Shown here one piece after another: positions 48,253 to 57,157 of a stretch of 64,000 nucleotides of DNA. This DNA comes from Zoogloea sp. (GTDB lineage Bacteria > Pseudomonadota > Gammaproteobacteria > Burkholderiales > Rhodocyclaceae), in contig JADJBR010000007.1 in NCBI GenBank assembly GCA_016703645.1, positions 186,001-250,000 on the forward strand, in the 5' to 3' direction. The notes below the pieces were generated by a model that was not told the origin of the DNA, made no database searches, and saw only the letters and a list, made by a program, of their open reading frames with translations. Every line of letters starts with the position of its first letter. Position 1 is the first letter of the stretch. The position numbers were made by a program, and so were the translations under genes.

Positions 48253-51200
48253 TCAGTTTGGCCCGGCAATCATCGCGCGCAAGGTCGCGATGCGGGCGAT
48301 GCCCTGCGTGTTTCCGAGCTTGGTCCAGGCCTGTTCGGCGGCGTCGAGCACGCCGAGTGCTTCGTCCTTGAGACCGCCCATGGCGAGCACCTGGGCCAGC
48401 AGATCACCTACTCCCCCGATGAAGTCAGGCCGGCCAAGCTTGATGGACAGAGCGAAGGCCGTTGCCAGGTCATTGTGGATGGACTGGAGCTCACCCCGTT
48501 GATGGTCACCTCTTTCAAGGCGGATCCGGGCGCTGAGGAAGCCGATATGAGCCAGACTGTCCAGGTCGCCCAGACTTTCGGCGATGGGTCTTCGCTGTTC
48601 ATTGAGTGCCAGGGCTTGATCGAGCTCGCCCCGCGCTTGATGGATCTGGGCGATCTGGCCGAGGGTGACCGCCCGCGAGCGCACGTCGCCGAGCTTTTCG
48701 AAGACGGGCAACAGTTGGTCGATCAGGATGCGCGGGGCCGCGTCGAGCTCGCCGCGGGCGTAATGGATGTCGGCGATCTTGCCGAGGGTGACCGCCCGCG
48801 AGCGCACGTCACCGAGCTTTTCGTACACCGGCATTTCTTCCTCGATGCGGATGCGCAGGGCCTCGTCGAGCTCGCCGCGGGCGAAATGGATGTCGGCGAT
48901 CCTGCCGAGGGTGACCGCCCGCGAGTGCACGTCGCCGAGCTTTTCGAAGACGGGCAACTGTTCGTCGATGCGGATGCGCAGGGCCTCGTCGAGCTCGCCG
49001 CGGGCGAAATGGATGTCGGCGATTTTGCCGAGGGTGACCGCCCGCGAGCGCACGTCGCCGAGCTTTCCGAAGACGGGCAACTGTTCGTCGATGCGGATGC
49101 GCAGGGCCTCGTCGAGCTCGCCGCGGGCGTAATGGATGTCGGCGATCTCGCCGAGGGCAATGGCTCGATCACGTATGGCACCGGCTTTGTCGAACTGGGT
49201 GGCGGCCTCGGTGAAAGCGGTGTGGGCTGCGGAGGGGTTGCCGAGGGTGGATTGCCGATATCCCCGGCGCAGGAGCACCGAACCCAGGGTCGAGGCGTCA
49301 CCTTCCAGGCCGGTACAGGCGTCGAGCACCTGATCAAGCACGGTCACTTCGCCCAGACGTTCAGCACAATCGGCGGCGATAAGAAACAAGCCGGTGCTGG
49401 GAGGAACGGACTGGGCCTTCAGGCGCTGCATGGCGGGTTGAAGCAGGGTGTGGAGGGCCTGCCGGGCATCTTTTTGGCTATGGAACAGAAATAAGGCGGC
49501 GGAGGTTGTCGCGTCGTTCAGGAGATTCGCTGCGGGCGTGGTGGCGGCCAGGGCGAGGTGCGCGACTTCGACGGCGCGAAGGCTGAGCGGAAAGGCACCG
49601 TCACTTGCGCGCCAGTGCCGCTCCAGTTGCGGCAGGGCGGCGTCGGCGAGTCGGGCGCGCAGGGTGTCATCCAGCGGGATCGCCAGGGGGCGGGCGAGGG
49701 GGTTGGTGGCCACCTGGGCGACCGTGTCTTCCTGCCCCCAGTCGTCCACCAGCCCCAGCCCGATCAGGCGATCGAGTGCGGCGGCGGGGGCGCTGACGCC
49801 GGCGGCCTGCCCGGCCGCCTCCAGCGCGCTGCGGGGAACCGGCAGCCCGGGGGAGAACAGGCAGGCCGCCCGCAGCAGCTCGGCCTGGGCGGGGGTGAGG
49901 GCCTGGCGGTAGGCGTGAAAGGCCATGCGCTTGAAGAAGGCCAGGGTGGCGTTGCCGGTATCCGCCGCTGCGCCCTGGTCGATCAGGCGCTGGATGTCGG
50001 CGGGCGGTACGCCGTGCTGCTGGTAGTGCCCGATGTGGGCCATGGCCTGGGCGGCCACCTCGGTTTCGCCGACAAGGATGGGGCGGGTGAGGACGGCCTG
50101 AAGGCCCGGATTGCCGTCGGCGAGCAGCTGGGCCTGATGCAGCAGGGCCTTATCCACCGTGGCCGGGCCGTTCTGCCGGGCCAGGCGCGCGGCGCTGCGC
50201 AACTGCTTGCGCCGGTCGGTCTCGTCCATGGGCTGGAGCGGAATGGCGACGAGGGTGTCCGCCAGATCGTCGCCCCGGGGGGCGGGCAGGCTGAAGCGGT
50301 AGCGGCTGGTGACCAGGAGGCGCGATTCGGTGCGTGCGCGCCGGAAGGCGTGGAGGACGGCGGCGAGGGGGGCGCGAAAATCCGCCCTGAGCGGCGTGGC
50401 GGTGGCATCGGACGGGCTCGGCGCTTCCAGGATGCGCTCCAGGTCGTCGATGACCAGCAGGATGGGGCGGGTGTCGAAGGGGCCATCGAGCAGGGCCTCC
50501 AGGGCATCCGCAAGCTCGCCAGCGTTGGCGAGGACGGCGTTGCGCCAGGTGTCGATGACCGGCCTCCGTTCCGCAGCCGGCAAGGCCTCGCAGAGCCGGT
50601 CGAAAATGGCGAGGGCGTCGTAGCGGCCGAAGACCACCACTTTGGTGTGGCGGGGGTGGCGGGTGGCAATGCGGTAGGCCAGGCTGGACTTGCCCAGGTT
50701 GCCCATGCCGTGAATCAGCACGCCCTTTTCGCCGCTCCGGAAGGCGCGGATCACATCCTGGGTGGGGCGCCTGCGCCCGACGAACTCGCCCCGCCCTGCA
50801 ACGGGCACCTGCTGGTGGGCGGCGTCGAGGAACTGTTCCTCGCCACCGGCGGGCTTGCGCTTGGGCTTGCCCCGGGCGGCAAGGGGGCCGCCGCCTTGGG
50901 GGCCGAGGTAGAGACGGGCCAGGTGCCAGTGCCGGCCTTCCTGCGGATTGCCCAACTGGCGCTGGCGCAGGGCCTGCCGGGCGACGGCCGCCGCACGGGG
51001 TGCGCACTGCAGGCTGGCAAGCTCGCCATAGAAGTGCTCGGCAAAGGCGAGGGCGTCGCTGTCGTAAACCGATCCGTCCCAGCCCAGTACGTTGGCGATA
51101 CCGGCGCGGATGAGTTCGCGCACGAAGGGTTCGCTGCTGCGGGGGCCGGTGTCAGCCTGCTCGGCTGTCCGACAGGCCGACAGGAAAACCAGGGGCAGCG

Positions 51201-51924
51201 CGCGGGGGTCGCCCAGCGCACCCACAAGCTGGCCCACGGTGGTCAGCGCCAGGGCGCCCGTTTCATCCTCCAGGGCCAGGACTGGCCCCTGGGCCGGGTC
51301 GATGTCGCCATGGCAGGAGAGGTGCAAGGCTTCAAAAGGGCCGTCCAGGTCGAGGCGTTCACCCAGGGGGCCGGGGGCGCCACTCTCTTCGACCACCAGG
51401 TGCAGGGGCAGGCGCTGGGTGGCGGTGAGGATGGCTGATTCCTCCTCCTCGAAGCTGAGGGGGTGTTCCCCCCGGGGTGCGGCGGCCATGAAGAGCAGTT
51501 GCAGGTCGGCATGGCGGGGCTCGGGAGGCGGGGCTTCTTCGCCAATGCGCCGGGCCAGTTCAAAGAGCTGGACGCTGTCGTCGGCCAGATGGCCCTCGGG
51601 AAGGGCGAGGAGTTCCCAGGGGGCGTCGAGCAGGGCCAGGGCGAGGGGGGAATCAACGCCGGTGACGCGGATTTCCAGCTCGCGTGGGCCACCGCCCCGC
51701 GCCCAGGCGCCGGCCCAGCCGCTCGGGTCCAGCCATTCGAACAGCTCCCGCCCGATGGCCAGCAAGGCTGCGTCATCGCCCCGTCGGCAGGCAATGTCAT
51801 AGCGGGCAGCCCAGCCCTGGAGCGCGGGCAGGGCGCCGCTTCCGTCGAGGCGGGATTCGGGGTGGGTGCTGTCCTGGCTGCGGCAAAGGAGGTCGGTGCC
51901 GAGAATCCGGATGGAGGCTTTCAT
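48253..51924 (-). CDS. CHAT protease - STAND NTPase - TPR repeat protein
   Basis: A 1223-residue multidomain sensor. Residues 1-130 form an N-terminal region (DSPLALALLDAPWELLALPE) often found before CHAT domains. The CHAT (caspase-like) protease domain spans about 140-340 with His205 (ALHLSCHGD) and Cys251 (LVFLSACRTAE). A STAND/NB-ARC-like NTPase follows from about 380 (FVGRRRPTQD), with Walker A GMGNLGKSS at 406-414 and Walker B ILLVIDD at 488-494. A winged-helix/helical region leads to TPR repeats. Five 41-residue units at about 910-1105 (consensus RSRAVTLGKIADIHFARGEL) are nearly identical. Start at 51924 (MKASIRILG). It is followed by an unknown 257-residue gene and then ada-alkA. Such architectures occur in bacterial conflict and programmed-death systems; the trigger and target here are unknown. 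Confidence 0.88.
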   Translation of the reverse strand: MKASIRILGTDLLCRSQDSTHPESRLDGSGALPALQGWAARYDIACRRGDDAALLAIGRELFEWLDPSGWAGAWARGGGPRELEIRVTGVDSPLALALLDAPWELLALPEGHLADDSVQLFELARRIGEEAPPPEPRHADLQLLFMAAAPRGEHPLSFEEEESAILTATQRLPLHLVVEESGAPGPLGERLDLDGPFEALHLSCHGDIDPAQGPVLALEDETGALALTTVGQLVGALGDPRALPLVFLSACRTAEQADTGPRSSEPFVRELIRAGIANVLGWDGSVYDSDALAFAEHFYGELASLQCAPRAAAVARQALRQRQLGNPQEGRHWHLARLYLGPQGGGPLAARGKPKRKPAGGEEQFLDAAHQQVPVAGRGEFVGRRRPTQDVIRAFRSGEKGVLIHGMGNLGKSSLAYRIATRHPRHTKVVVFGRYDALAIFDRLCEALPAAERRPVIDTWRNAVLANAGELADALEALLDGPFDTRPILLVIDDLERILEAPSPSDATATPLRADFRAPLAAVLHAFRRARTESRLLVTSRYRFSLPAPRGDDLADTLVAIPLQPMDETDRRKQLRSAARLARQNGPATVDKALLHQAQLLADGNPGLQAVLTRPILVGETEVAAQAMAHIGHYQQHGVPPADIQRLIDQGAAADTGNATLAFFKRMAFHAYRQALTPAQAELLRAACLFSPGLPVPRSALEAAGQAAGVSAPAAALDRLIGLGLVDDWGQEDTVAQVATNPLARPLAIPLDDTLRARLADAALPQLERHWRASDGAFPLSLRAVEVAHLALAATTPAANLLNDATTSAALFLFHSQKDARQALHTLLQPAMQRLKAQSVPPSTGLFLIAADCAERLGEVTVLDQVLDACTGLEGDASTLGSVLLRRGYRQSTLGNPSAAHTAFTEAATQFDKAGAIRDRAIALGEIADIHYARGELDEALRIRIDEQLPVFGKLGDVRSRAVTLGKIADIHFARGELDEALRIRIDEQLPVFEKLGDVHSRAVTLGRIADIHFARGELDEALRIRIEEEMPVYEKLGDVRSRAVTLGKIADIHYARGELDAAPRILIDQLLPVFEKLGDVRSRAVTLGQIAQIHQARGELDQALALNEQRRPIAESLGDLDSLAHIGFLSARIRLERGDHQRGELQSIHNDLATAFALSIKLGRPDFIGGVGDLLAQVLAMGGLKDEALGVLDAAEQAWTKLGNTQGIARIATLRAMIAGPN
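48600..49200 (-). repeat. 123-bp tandem repeats encoding TPR units
   Basis: GAGGGTGACC-type anchor sequences recur at 48661, 48784, 48907, 49030 and (slightly diverged, GAGGGCAATG) 49153, an exact 123-bp period encoding 41 residues. The units starting at 48907 and 49030 differ at only about five of 123 positions. Such DNA-level identity points to recent duplication or gene conversion, and the array length may vary between strains. Confidence 0.9.
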
Positions 51925-52380
51925 CGTGCGGGCCGTTGGCAAGGGCTTGGGGTGGAGGGCAGGAAGAAGTCTATCCGAAACGCCTATGCCGGAGGTCTGG
52001 CCGGACGCGGAGGGAGGGCGATGAGTGGGGGCACCCGTGCCCAGGTCGACCACGCGGATTCGGGCTTGAGACGGAGGCTGTCAGGGCAATGGCACCCGTG
52101 CGTCTTGTAAATTGATACAAACTGCAAAAACAAAGTATTTGACCAAAACGCAGGAGGTGATAACTTTGCTGGCAAATTTGAGGTTTGTTTTGGCTTCTTG
52201 CAGGTGAATTTGATGTTTGTGCCGGTGTGGGGGCGTTTGCAGCGACACCGGCCAAGGGAGTGCGCCCGGAATTTCCACTGCTGATGCTCTTTCGTGTCCC
52301 GCTACATGTGTTGCTGCGGGATGATTTTCACAGATTTAAGCGTGGCCAATCGACTGGCCAGGTGCGGAGCGGACAACCGT
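51925..52380. promoter_or_regulatory. Divergent region between the CHAT gene and the heparinase gene
   Basis: 456 bp with an AT-rich core (about 52100-52215). TTGTA-AATTGA-TACAA at 52105-52120 is an inverted repeat of the kind bound by small HTH repressors and may control the CHAT operon. AGGAGGTGATAAC at 52151-52163 is an almost perfect complement of the 16S rRNA 3' end, but is followed only by a TTG-started 13-codon frame ending in TGA. I see no real gene. Confidence 0.4.
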
Positions 52381-54369
52381 ATGTCGAGCTTGACCCAGGT
52401 GGGGTGGTATTGGAACCGGCTGCGCTGCATGTCTGTTGCAGAGATCGTCGAGCGCGCCGGTTCATCGGCAAGCCGGGCCGTGGTGCGGCGGCGCCCGGCC
52501 AAGGCGGCCGCGGTGCCTGCGGCACGTCTGGACAAGGTGGGGGCAGTCTGGTTGCCGAAGCTGGAGCCGGCCTTCCACGGGCTTGCCCTCAAACGTGCCG
52601 ACGAGGTGCTTTCCGGGCAATGGCGGGTGTTCTCGCGCCTGCTGGGGCTGGGCTTTCCGCCCGAGTGGAACCGCAACCCGGACAAGGAGGGGCTGCTTCC
52701 CCTGGGGGATGGCAGGCGCATGGACGTGCACGACGCAGCGGCGTTTGGTGACATCAAATACCTGCGCGAACTCAATCGCCATCGGGAGCTGGTGGTGCTG
52801 GCCCAGGCCTGGCAGCTCACCGGGCGGGAGCGCTACCTGGACGGGATCGCGCTGCTCCTGGAGAGCTGGTTTGTTCAGTGCCCCCATCCGCGGGGGGCCA
52901 ACTGGTCGAGCGCCCTTGAGGCGGCCATCCGTCTGATCAACTGGGCGACGGTATGGCAGCTGATCGGCGGCATGCAGTCACCGCTCTTCAAGCGTCCGGT
53001 AGGCAAGGTGCTACGCATCGATTGGCTCAGTAGTGTGTGGCGGCATGCGGAGTTCATCCGCGGCTTCCGTTCCCGCGAGTCGAACGGCGGTCACGCCTTG
53101 ATCGGCGAGCTGGCCGGGCTTTACGTGGCCGGTGCCACGTGGCCCTTGTGGCCTGAAGCCCGTTTGTGGCGGCGGGCAAGGCGGGAAGGGCTGGAGCAAG
53201 AGGTGCTGCACCAGTGCACGGTGGATGGTGTGCACAAGGAGCAGTCCACCGGCTACCAGCAGTTTGTTTGGGATTTCCTGCTGCTGGCCGGTCTGGCGGC
53301 GCGGGGGTCGGGCAAGCCCTTTTCCACCGACTACTGGCAGCGCATGGAGGCCATGCTCGAGTACGTGGCGGGCATCATGGATGCGGGTGGCAACGTTCCC
53401 TCTTTTGGTGATGCGGACGATGGCGTGGTGTCGGGCTTGTCGTTCGGCGCAGGAGGTTGCCCCTTCCATTCCCAGCTGGCTACCGGCGCCCTGTTGTTCG
53501 GCAATCCGTCCCTGGCGCGCAAGGCCGGGGTGCTGGACACGCGCACGGTGTGGCTGCTCGGGGCGGATGCCTGCTCACGCTTCGACACTTTGTTGCTGAA
53601 GGGGGTGCCTGCGACCCGCCGCACGGATTTCCCGGAAGGAGGGGTGTTCGTGCTGGGGAGCCGGCTGGACACGCCCGACGAGTTCCGGGTGGTGGCGGAT
53701 GCGGGGCCGCTGGGCCTCGGGGGCGTTGCCGCCCATGGCCACGCAGATGCCCTGTCCTTCACCCTGTCCGTGGCGGGGCGGCAGTTTCTGATTGATCCCG
53801 GGACGGGAACCTACCACGGGCCGGCGAAGTGGCGGCATGGCTTTCGGGGGAGCGCCATGCACAATACGCTGGTGTTGGGGAGGGACGACCAGGCCTTGTC
53901 CGGGGGGCGTTTCGTGTGGCTACGGCGCTTTCGCACGACACTGCTTGAGCGGGCCGGTGTTGCCACCAGTGGCGCGGATCGTCTGGTGGCCGAGCATGAT
54001 GGCTATCGCCGCCTGCCGGGCAAGCCGGTGCACCGCCGCAGTTGGCAGATGGATAGTCGCGGTACCTGTCTTACCGTGCAGGATCAGGTCCTGGGCAGCG
54101 CGTCGCAGAGCGTCAGCCTGTACTGGCATTTCAGCGAGGACTGCAACGTCACCTGCACTCCCGACGGCCTGATCGTGTCCAACGGACCGATCCGGCTGGG
54201 CATGTCGCTCCCGGAAGGGGGAGACGTGAGCGTGTTGCACGGTTCGGAGGTGCCCATGGCCGGATGGGTGTCGCGGGCCTACGATGTGATCGAGCCGAGT
54301 ACCACGGTGGTGTGGCGGGGTAGCGTGATGGCCGGGGAGCCCCTGGAGACGGTCTTCCGCCGGCTCTGA
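52381..54369 (+). CDS. Heparinase II/III family polysaccharide lyase
   Basis: A 662-residue protein of the heparinase II/III-alginate lyase type. An N-terminal toroid of helices (GWYWNRLRCMSVAEIVERA, WSSALEAAIRLINWATVW, NGGHALIGELAGLYVAG) is followed by a C-terminal beta-sandwich. That part contains FVLGSRLDTPDEFRVVADAG, AAHGHADALSFTLSV with the catalytic-region histidines, FLIDPGTGTYHG and SAMHNTLVL. Such proteins cleave or process uronic-acid exopolysaccharides; no clear signal peptide is visible at the chosen ATG. I chose 52381 (MSSLTQVGWYW) because homologues begin at the GWYWNR segment. No other exopolysaccharide genes are adjacent. Confidence 0.87.
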   Translation: MSSLTQVGWYWNRLRCMSVAEIVERAGSSASRAVVRRRPAKAAAVPAARLDKVGAVWLPKLEPAFHGLALKRADEVLSGQWRVFSRLLGLGFPPEWNRNPDKEGLLPLGDGRRMDVHDAAAFGDIKYLRELNRHRELVVLAQAWQLTGRERYLDGIALLLESWFVQCPHPRGANWSSALEAAIRLINWATVWQLIGGMQSPLFKRPVGKVLRIDWLSSVWRHAEFIRGFRSRESNGGHALIGELAGLYVAGATWPLWPEARLWRRARREGLEQEVLHQCTVDGVHKEQSTGYQQFVWDFLLLAGLAARGSGKPFSTDYWQRMEAMLEYVAGIMDAGGNVPSFGDADDGVVSGLSFGAGGCPFHSQLATGALLFGNPSLARKAGVLDTRTVWLLGADACSRFDTLLLKGVPATRRTDFPEGGVFVLGSRLDTPDEFRVVADAGPLGLGGVAAHGHADALSFTLSVAGRQFLIDPGTGTYHGPAKWRHGFRGSAMHNTLVLGRDDQALSGGRFVWLRRFRTTLLERAGVATSGADRLVAEHDGYRRLPGKPVHRRSWQMDSRGTCLTVQDQVLGSASQSVSLYWHFSEDCNVTCTPDGLIVSNGPIRLGMSLPEGGDVSVLHGSEVPMAGWVSRAYDVIEPSTTVVWRGSVMAGEPLETVFRRL

Positions 54370-54389
54370 AGAGGCTCCGAGGAGGCCAA

Positions 54390-55247
54390 TCAGCCCTGAC
54401 CGGGGAAGAACAGGGCGATGACGGCGGCGCTTTCCTCCCGGGCGGCGGCGCGGATGGCGGCCAGCCGGCTGACCTCGACCTCGAAGCGGGCGAGGGTCAT
54501 GGGGTCGATCAGCGCCAGAGCGGCTTCATTGGGGTCGGTGCAGGCATCGTCCTCGGTGGCGAGGATCTGGTTGGCGATGTTGAGAAGGGCCGCCTCGGTG
54601 GCATGGGGGCCACCCATTGCCGGGTTGAGCTGGGCGCCGATGGCGGTTGCGAAGCCGGAGGGCAGGTGCCAGGCGGTGGCCAGGGCTGCGCCCACTTCGG
54701 CGAAATTGCAGCCGACGATGTCGTCCTCAATCTGGTGAATGGGGGCCTGGCTGCGGCGGGATTCGGTCAGGGCGGCATCGGCGGCCTCCGGCACGGCCTG
54801 GAACATCACCAGGTGGCCGATGTCGGCAAGCAGCCCTTCCACAAACATGCGTTCCGGATCGCCGACGCCGAGTTCGCGGGCGGCTGCCCGGGCCGCCAGC
54901 CCGCGGAACACGCAGTCCTTCCAGAAGCGGACCATGTGCATGCGTGCGGGGCGGATGCCGGAGAAGGCGCCGATCACCGAGGTGCTGAGGACCAGATCAT
55001 GGACCTGTTGCATGCCCATCAGGTTGACCGCCCGTGCGACGGTCTCGATCTTGCCCGGAAAGCCATACAGGACGCTGTTGACGGCCCGCAGCACGCGGGC
55101 GGTGATGCCCGCATCACTGGATACGGCGTTGGCGAGATCCTGCACGGAGCTGTCCGGATCGTCGAGAAGGGCCCGGATGCGGTGATAGACGGCGGGGAGG
55201 CTGGCGAGCCTTTCGACGCAGGCGACGAGTTCTTGGGGTGTGCTCAT
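54390..55247 (-). CDS. HDOD domain protein
   Basis: A 285-residue single-domain HDOD protein (HD-related output domain; regulatory, usually without phosphohydrolase residues). Typical segments are LPAVYHRIRALLDDPDSSVQ, LANAVSSDAGITARVLRAVN and GFPGKIETVARAVNLMGMQQ. Further on, FVEGLLADIGHLVMFQAVPE and DIVGCNFAEVGAALATAWHL contain the degenerate HD positions. HDOD proteins act in signalling, often with c-di-GMP or chemotaxis pathways, but no partner domain is attached. It is convergent with the heparinase gene, 20 bp from its stop. Confidence 0.88.
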   Translation of the reverse strand: MSTPQELVACVERLASLPAVYHRIRALLDDPDSSVQDLANAVSSDAGITARVLRAVNSVLYGFPGKIETVARAVNLMGMQQVHDLVLSTSVIGAFSGIRPARMHMVRFWKDCVFRGLAARAAARELGVGDPERMFVEGLLADIGHLVMFQAVPEAADAALTESRRSQAPIHQIEDDIVGCNFAEVGAALATAWHLPSGFATAIGAQLNPAMGGPHATEAALLNIANQILATEDDACTDPNEAALALIDPMTLARFEVEVSRLAAIRAAAREESAAVIALFFPGQG

Positions 55248-55507
55248 GGGGGTGGTCGTTGGCGGGTGACATGCGGGTTTACGGCAGGGCAGTGACCGTC
55301 TTGAGCGTGCCGGGGCGATCCCGGGCGGCCCGTCAGCGTGACAAAAATCCCGGATTTTTCATGCACCTGCAGCGCATTCGGCAATTGAGCACGGCAGTGC
55401 GCGGATAGGGGAGGAGGCGGACGCGCGGCCTTGCTATGCTCGATTCCAACGATCCCGTTACGGCTTGGCCGGCGTGGATCGATGACCATGGAGAACGGGC
55501 TTTTTCA

Positions 55508-56368
55508 ATGAAGCTATTGATCTGGAACATTCAGTGGGGCCGTGGCGCAGATGGCGTTGTGGATCTGCAGCGCACGATTGCCGCCATTCGCACGCTGGGA
55601 GAGTTCGACGTGCTGTGCCTGCAGGAGGTGTCCATCGGCTTTGCCGGCCTCCACGATGATGGCCAGCCCCTTGATGAAGTGGCGTTGCTGGCTGAGGCCT
55701 TCCCGGGCTACAGCGCCCACTTTGCGGCCGGGGTGGATGTGCCCGATGGCGCCGGCGGCAGGAGCCGCTTCGGCAACCTGACCCTGTCGCGTCTGCCGGT
55801 GGGTCAGGTATTTCGCCATAGCCTGCCGCGCCCGCCGGAAGAGGGCGTGCCGAGCATGCCGCGGGTTTGCCTGGAGGTGGTGGTGGATACGCCTGCCGGT
55901 GCCCTGCGGGTGCTCAACACCCATCTTGAGTACTACTCGCGGATCCAGCGCATGACCCAGATCGTGGCCCTGCATACCCTGCAGTGCGACGCGGTGCGCC
56001 TTGCCAGCATGGGCGGCCAGGCAGGGCGGGACTGTGCGCCCGACTCGCCGTTTGCGGTGTGGCCGCGCCCGGCATCGGCCCTGGTGTGCGGGGATTTCAA
56101 CTGCGAGCCGGGCAGCCCGGAGTTCTACCGCATGACCGCCCCCATCAGCGCCGACGTGTCGGGCTGGGAGGACGCCTGGCGCGCCTGCTATGGCGATATC
56201 CCGCATCTCAATACGGTGGGGCTCAACGGGGCCGAGTGGCCCGACCGGGCCTATTGCTGCGATTATTTCTTTGTCAGCGCCGATCTGGTGGACCGGGTGG
56301 AGGCGGTGTCGGTGGACCAGGCCACGGCCGCCTCGGATCACCAACCGGTGATTCTCACGCTGCAGTGA
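55508..56368 (+). CDS. Endonuclease/exonuclease/phosphatase (EEP) family protein
   Basis: A 286-residue cytoplasmic EEP-fold hydrolase. The N-terminal KLLIWNIQWGRGADG and DVLCLQEVSIG give the metal-binding Asn and Glu. RVLNTHLEYYSRIQR gives the His/Glu region, LVCGDFNCEPGSPEFY the Asp/Asn pair, and the C-terminal AASDHQPVILTL the catalytic Asp-His. The family includes exonuclease III, lipid phosphatases and nocturnin-like enzymes; the substrate is not evident. I chose the ATG at 55508 (MKLLIWN) because the fold starts there; upstream in-frame codons are not conserved. Confidence 0.86.
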   Translation: MKLLIWNIQWGRGADGVVDLQRTIAAIRTLGEFDVLCLQEVSIGFAGLHDDGQPLDEVALLAEAFPGYSAHFAAGVDVPDGAGGRSRFGNLTLSRLPVGQVFRHSLPRPPEEGVPSMPRVCLEVVVDTPAGALRVLNTHLEYYSRIQRMTQIVALHTLQCDAVRLASMGGQAGRDCAPDSPFAVWPRPASALVCGDFNCEPGSPEFYRMTAPISADVSGWEDAWRACYGDIPHLNTVGLNGAEWPDRAYCCDYFFVSADLVDRVEAVSVDQATAASDHQPVILTLQ

Positions 56369-56432
56369 ATGCAACAGGGCTGGATGTCCGCAGATATCCA
56401 GCCCTGTGTCGTCCTTGCCGGGCCTGCAGCGC

Positions 56433-56954
56433 TTACAGCTTGACCAGATCTTCCTGGTAGCGCAGCGCATTCTCCACGTAGCCGTCGGCGCTGGCCTTGA
56501 GACGGCTGATCTCGTGGTCGGTGAGTTCGCGGATGATGCGGCCCGGCGAACCGCATACCAGCGAGCGCTCGGGAATCACCTTGCCTTCGGGAATCAGTGA
56601 ATTTGCACCGATCAGGCAGTTCTTGCCGATCACCGCCCGGTTGAGGACCACGGCATTGATGCCGATCAGGGAGCCTTCGCCGATGGTGCAGCCGTGCAGC
56701 ATGACCTTGTGGCCGATGGTGACGTTGGCGCCGATGTCCAGGGGCACGCCGTCATCCGTATGCAGTACGGAGCCATCCTGCACGTTGGTGTTCTCGCCGA
56801 TGGTGATCGGGTCGTTGTCTCCCCGGAGAATCGCACCGAACCATACGTTTACATTCTTGCCGAGGCGAACGTCACCAATGACGGTCGCGTTGTCGGCAAT
56901 CCATACACCCTCCTGCATCTCCGGGGCGCGTTCTCCGAGGCGATAAATCGGCAT
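56433..56954 (-). CDS. Gamma-class carbonic anhydrase-like hexapeptide protein (YrdA family)
   Basis: A 173-residue left-handed beta-helix protein built of hexapeptide turns ([49 protein letters not shown]). The metal-ligand histidines are visible in [10 protein letters not shown] and [10 protein letters not shown]. In proteobacteria such proteins are annotated as gamma carbonic anhydrase or YrdA; activity is not proven for most. The C-terminal helix ([16 protein letters not shown]) is normal. It is divergent from the enoyl-CoA hydratase gene. Confidence 0.88.
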   Translation of the reverse strand: MPIYRLGERAPEMQEGVWIADNATVIGDVRLGKNVNVWFGAILRGDNDPITIGENTNVQDGSVLHTDDGVPLDIGANVTIGHKVMLHGCTIGEGSLIGINAVVLNRAVIGKNCLIGANSLIPEGKVIPERSLVCGSPGRIIRELTDHEISRLKASADGYVENALRYQEDLVKL

Positions 56955-57157
56955 GTTATTTTTCCTGTTATGGTGGTTTCAGCCGTGCCGCCGAATGGCC
57001 GACTGAAGAGCGCGCCATAATAACAGGGTAACGTTCGAGTGCAAGGGGAGCCGGACTCATTGTGGGTCAGATTCGGCACGGGAAAGAAGGGCTTATACCC
57101 ATACGGCGGGCCTGTCAGGACGATGGGCGCTGCCGGCGAAGCGAGGAGGCGTGCAAT

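Noticed and set aside
49558-51438. A 626-codon plus-strand frame opposite the CHAT/STAND gene
   Set aside because: Gly/Gln/Ala-rich shadow; the opposite frame carries clear catalytic and nucleotide-binding motifs.
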